6,295 bases of DNA from Pseudomonadota bacterium (GTDB lineage: Bacteria; Pseudomonadota; Alphaproteobacteria; ATCC43930; CGMCC-115725): NCBI GenBank assembly GCA_021790295.1, contig JAJYIC010000158.1, forward strand, positions 1-6,295, read 5' to 3'. Below, piece by piece: positions 3,662-6,295 of the stretch. Made by a program: the position numbers and the translations under genes. The notes beneath the pieces are model-generated. The model worked only from the letters and a program-made list of their open reading frames with translations, did not search any database and was not told where the DNA came from. Within the stretch, counting starts at the first letter, position 1, and each line of letters begins with the position of its first letter.

Positions 3662-5110
3662 ATGACGGCGTTCGAATCGGAAAAGGCTCCCTCAACCATT
3701 TTGATCATAGGTGGAGACAAAAACACGCAAAGGGTGGTGTCTCATCTATGCGGCAGGGCGGGATTTCACCTCGAAGAGGCGGCGGCGGGGCGGCAAGGCC
3801 TCGAGATCGCAAAAAATGCGGCTTTCCCCCCGGATGCCGTCCTTCTCAACCTGGAGCTTCCGGATTGCGCGGGCGAAGAGCTGCTGCAAAGGCTGAGGCG
3901 TCTCGACCCCGAACTTCCGATCATCGTTCTGACCGCCTGCGGCAGCATCGGCGGGGCTTTGCGGGCGGGGAGGGCCGGCGCTTTCGGCTATCTGACCAAA
4001 CCGTTCGGGATCGAGGAACTGAAGGGCGTGCTCGAGCGGGCGCTCGCCGCCGGGCGGGCGAAGGGGGCTCCGCGCGGTTCCGGCTTGCGCACCTCTCTGG
4101 CCGCGAAAATGGGCGAAAGCGCGGCGGTCTCAAGGCTAATCGACGAGGTCGAAGCCGTCATCGCCACCGACTATTCGGTTTTTCTCGTCGGCGAGACCGG
4201 GTCGGGCAAAGAGCTTATCGCGCAAGCGCTTCACGAGCACGGCCCGCGCCGCGGCAAAGCTTTTGTTGCGGTCGATTGCGGGGCTCTCGTCGACGGCCTT
4301 GTCGACAGCGAGCTTTTCGGGCATGAGCGCGGCGCCTTTACGGGCGCGGTCGAACGCCGCCGCGGGCGCTTCGAGCGCGCCGCCGGCGGCACCCTTTTTC
4401 TCGATGAGATCGGCAACCTCTCGCCGGTGGCGCAGAGAAGCCTGTTGCGCGCTTTGGAGACGCGAAGCGTCTGCCGCGTCGGCGGCAGCGCCCTTCTCCC
4501 GGTCGATCTCAGAGTGATCGCCGCGACCAACGAGCCGGTCGCCGCGCACGCCGCCTCCGGCGCCTTTCGGCGCGACCTTTATTTCCGTCTTGCCGAATAC
4601 ACGATCGTCCTGCCGCCGTTGCGGTCGCGCCCCGAGGACATCGCTTCGATCGCCCGCCGCTTCGTCGCCGAAGCCGCCTCGGAATTGGGCAAAGCGCCGC
4701 CCGAGATCGCGCCTTCGGCGCTCGCGCTTCTGCGCGGCTACGACTGGCCGGGAAATGGGCGCGAGCTGCGCAATGTCATGCGCCGCGCCACGCTTGCCGC
4801 CAGAGCGCACATCGCCGCGGCCGACGTCGCCGGTTGTCTCGGTTCGAGCGCGCTTCTCGACCGCCCCTTCTCCGCCGATTCCGGAAAGGGGCTTCTCTCC
4901 CGCCGTCTGAACGAACGCATCCGCGCCGTCGAGCGCGAGGCGATCCTCGCCGCTCTCGCAGAAGCCGGCGGCAACAAGGCCGCTGCGGCCCGTCTTTTCG
5001 GCGTCGATTACAAGACCTTCCGCACCAAACTGAAAACCGTCTCTGAGACGGGAACGGTTCTGAGGGAAAAAAATGGAGAGGGCCGCTCGCCCGCGGGCAT
5101 CCCCCAATAA
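3662..5110 (+). CDS. NtrC-type sigma-54 activator with a degenerate (non-phosphorylatable) receiver domain
   Basis: AAA+ enhancer-binding protein (482 aa) that would remodel sigma-54 RNA polymerase at -24/-12 promoters. The receiver (about 12-128) keeps the fold, D19, T91 and K113, but the acidic pair is Gly-Gly (17-18) and the phospho-acceptor Asp is Asn63 (LLNLELP). The AAA+ domain (about 150-375) is intact: Walker A GETGSGKE (177-184), the sigma-54 contact loop GAFTGA (224-229), Walker B GGTLFLDEIG (242-251), sensor I ATNE (288-291), the Arg-rich FRRDLYFRL (302-310) and sensor II WPGNGRELRN (362-371; Gly replaces the usual Val). A Fis-type helix-turn-helix lies at 424-460. ATG at 3662 is the first Met after an in-frame TAG at 3644; the next Met is residue 150. 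No Shine-Dalgarno sequence precedes it. Activity is probably set by synthesis level or a partner, not phosphorylation. Its role resembles GvrA of Serratia gas vesicle clusters; the equivalence is inferred. Confidence 0.92.
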   Translation: MTAFESEKAPSTILIIGGDKNTQRVVSHLCGRAGFHLEEAAAGRQGLEIAKNAAFPPDAVLLNLELPDCAGEELLQRLRRLDPELPIIVLTACGSIGGALRAGRAGAFGYLTKPFGIEELKGVLERALAAGRAKGAPRGSGLRTSLAAKMGESAAVSRLIDEVEAVIATDYSVFLVGETGSGKELIAQALHEHGPRRGKAFVAVDCGALVDGLVDSELFGHERGAFTGAVERRRGRFERAAGGTLFLDEIGNLSPVAQRSLLRALETRSVCRVGGSALLPVDLRVIAATNEPVAAHAASGAFRRDLYFRLAEYTIVLPPLRSRPEDIASIARRFVAEAASELGKAPPEIAPSALALLRGYDWPGNGRELRNVMRRATLAARAHIAAADVAGCLGSSALLDRPFSADSGKGLLSRRLNERIRAVEREAILAALAEAGGNKAAAARLFGVDYKTFRTKLKTVSETGTVLREKNGEGRSPAGIPQ

Positions 5111-5272
5111 AGGGGCAAACCCGCCTTTGCGCCTCTGCGTCGCCGCGCCGCGAAGGCCCGCGGCGGCGGGCGATGGCGGGAGGAGAGGGCGTCGAAAAAT
5201 CGCCGGGCTGGCGCTCCCGGGAAAAGAGCCTCGCCCTTCACCCGCTCTCTCGCTCGCCCGAGAGCTTGCGGG

Positions 5273-5313
5273 AAAGGGAAAAAATTCCCCGGCGACAGGC
5301 CGCCTTTCCCTTT
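5273..5313. repeat. 9-bp perfect inverted repeat with 23-nt loop
   Basis: AAAGGGAAA (5273-5281) and TTTCCCTTT (5305-5313). The loop is itself G+C-rich. It lies directly before the 13-bp repeat array, overlapping its first two bases. It could be a weak terminator for upstream transcription. Confidence 0.4.
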
Positions 5314-5376
5314 GTCGGGCATTCTTGACGGGGCCGGTTGAGGGGGGCGCTTGAGGGGATTGTTTCAGGGGCTTCT
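5312..5376 (+). repeat. five 13-bp tandem repeats (core TTGAGGGG) upstream of the receiver-GAF gene
   Basis: The units begin exactly every 13 bp: TTGTCGGGCATTC (5312), TTGACGGGGCCGG (5325), TTGAGGGGGGCGC (5338), TTGAGGGGATTGT (5351) and TTCAGGGGCTTCT (5364). The first eight bases are conserved (TT-S-W-S-GGG) and the last five are free. That pattern resembles repeated protein-binding sites more than simple slippage. The array ends 27 nt before ATG at 5404. TTGACG at 5325 also resembles an alphaproteobacterial -35, but no good -10 follows. Confidence 0.65.
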
Positions 5377-5403
5377 TGCAACAACGGGACGGCAGGGCGG
5401 CCG

Positions 5404-6295
5404 ATGGCGAGGATCCTGATCCTCGACGAGCCGCCGGCGGGCGGCGCCTCGTTGGAGGCCCTTTTCTCGGCGCGCGGGCATCGGGTGATCGCCGCCAAAG
5501 ACGAGGCGGAGGCCCTCGCGCTTCTCGCTCATTCGCGCTGCGATCTGGTCATCTGCGACACCCTTCTGCGCGCGATGGACGGCGGCGAATTCGTCCGCCG
5601 TTTGCACCGGCAGCCTTTCTCGAGAGGCCTCCCCGTCGTCTTCCGCGTGCCCTCTTTCAGAAGGCGGCAGGCGCGTCTTCTCGCCGCGGCCTGCGGCGCC
5701 GAAGCTCTGGTGCTGTCCGCCGGCAGGAAGAGAGGGGCGGTCGAAGCCGTCGAAAAGATGCTTTTGCGCCGGGGCGGGGCGGTGCAGGTTGTGTCGGCGA
5801 AGGCGGTGGAAAGGCGCCCGAAACGGGAGGCCAAGCGGCTGCGCTTTTGCGGCAGCCGCTTCGAGGCGCTTCTCGCCTCGGGATTGGGGATTTGCGGCGA
5901 GCGCGATCGCCAGCGCCTTTTGCAAAGGCTCGCTTCGAGCGCCCGCGATCTCGCCGGGGCGGGGATCGCAATCTCCGCCGCAGGTAGAGAGGACGGGCTC
6001 GAAGGCCTTGCCGTCTGCGGCTTGGCAAAGCCGCTTGCCGGCGAAACCTCGGCGCGTCTCTACCGCCGCGATCCGTTTCGCGCGCTCTTTGCCGCGCCTC
6101 GGCCGCTGAGGCTTGCCGAACCCGGCTTCTTCTGCGGCCTCCTCCCCGTGCGCGCCCTTCTCGCCGTGCCCATCCGTTCCGAAAGCCGGGTCTACGGCTG
6201 GATTTGCCTTTTGCAAAAGCTCGGCCTTTCGGGGTTTACGCAAAAGGATGAGAACGCCCTTGCCGATCTTGGCGCTCGAGCCGGAGAGGCCTTCG
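5404..6295 (+). CDS. receiver-GAF signalling protein, N-terminal part (3' truncated by window edge)
   Basis: The frame stays open to the window end: 297 complete codons. A receiver domain (about 3-122) has acidic D8-E9 and a phospho-acceptor at D52 (LVICDTLLRAMDGG). The later switch residues are altered: the usual Thr/Ser strand reads FRVPS (80-84), and the usual Lys-Pro reads LVLSAG (102-107). A basic linker (137-148) leads to a GAF domain from about 150: LLASGLGICGERDRQRLLQRLASSARDLAGAG, then RALLAVPIRSESRVYGWICLLQKLG (250-274) and FTQKDENALADLGARAGEAF (278-297), which carry the fold's closing strands and helix. In proteins I recall with this layout a histidine kinase region follows, so a kinase off the window is plausible. 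The start has only a weak AGGG 8 nt upstream. It shares a strand with the NtrC-type gene, 293 bp away. It may correspond to the regulator genes (gvrB/gvrC) of gas vesicle clusters, which is inferred. Confidence 0.8.
   Translation, partial: MARILILDEPPAGGASLEALFSARGHRVIAAKDEAEALALLAHSRCDLVICDTLLRAMDGGEFVRRLHRQPFSRGLPVVFRVPSFRRRQARLLAAACGAEALVLSAGRKRGAVEAVEKMLLRRGGAVQVVSAKAVERRPKREAKRLRFCGSRFEALLASGLGICGERDRQRLLQRLASSARDLAGAGIAISAAGREDGLEGLAVCGLAKPLAGETSARLYRRDPFRALFAAPRPLRLAEPGFFCGLLPVRALLAVPIRSESRVYGWICLLQKLGLSGFTQKDENALADLGARAGEAF

Larger units (their letters stand above)
5111..5403. other. intergenic region between the NtrC-type gene and the receiver-GAF gene
   Basis: 293 bp without a supportable gene. 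CGCCGCG (5141-5147) pairs with CGCGGCG (5159-5165) over an 11-nt loop, a possible end structure for the upstream gene, without a T tract. AAAGGGAAA (5273-5281) is a perfect inverted match to TTTCCCTTT (5305-5313). A 13-bp-phased repeat array fills 5312-5376. The gap and the array suggest the downstream gene has its own control. Confidence 0.55.

Noticed and set aside
4136..5107. 323-codon minus-strand frame opposite the NtrC-type gene
   Set aside because: It is the antisense shadow of a gene with intact Walker, GAFTGA and helix-turn-helix motifs.

Overview
This G+C-rich window looks like an alphaproteobacterium, probably Hyphomicrobiales. The main clues are a Ros/MucR-family zinc-finger regulator, an IS1595-type protein of a kind I associate with that group, and heavy G/C use at third codon positions. 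The species cannot be named from the sequence.

Layout, left to right. (1) 2-907 (+): the C-terminal three quarters of a Bcr/CflA-type MFS drug efflux pump. (2) 989-1188: a 200-bp non-coding element with 18-bp terminal inverted repeats and CTAG target duplications, read here as a MITE. Its right-hand CTAG supplies the stop codon of (3) 1189-1674 (-), a Ros/MucR regulator. (4) 1675-2000: a divergent intergenic region with a near-consensus sigma-54 (-24/-12) promoter pointing right. (5) 2001-2504 (+): a small alpha-crystallin-fold protein that best fits the gas-vesicle-associated GvpH/Hsp20-like family. (6) 2549-2581: a strong hairpin between convergent genes. (7) 2606-3295 (-): a protein with the zinc ribbon and helix-turn-helix of an IS1595 transposase but no DDE catalytic core. 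(8) 3296-3661: a divergent intergenic region whose larger part is strikingly A+T-rich (about 34% G+C by hand count over 3421-3660), holding palindromes and candidate sigma-70 promoters. (9) 3662-5110 (+): an NtrC-type sigma-54 activator whose receiver has Asn in place of the phospho-acceptor Asp. (10) 5111-5403: an intergenic region with five 13-bp-phased repeats. (11) 5404-6295 (+): the N-terminal part of a receiver-GAF protein that runs off the window.

How the parts may fit together (inference). A GvpH-like gene behind a sigma-54 promoter, beside an NtrC-type activator and a receiver-GAF protein, resembles the regulatory flank of a gas vesicle cluster. In Serratia sp. ATCC 39006, gas vesicle genes lie with an NtrC-like gene (gvrA) and response-regulator genes (gvrB, gvrC). 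No GvpA, GvpF/L, GvpN or GvpK gene is in this window, so the link needs the flanking sequence. Two further DNA-binding proteins (the Ros/MucR protein and the transposase-derived one) are interleaved and may also act here, the A+T-rich island being an obvious target. The strongest leads are the degenerate-receiver activator paired with a sigma-54 promoter in the same window, the apparently domesticated transposase with palindromic sites at its own promoter, and the 13-bp repeat array.
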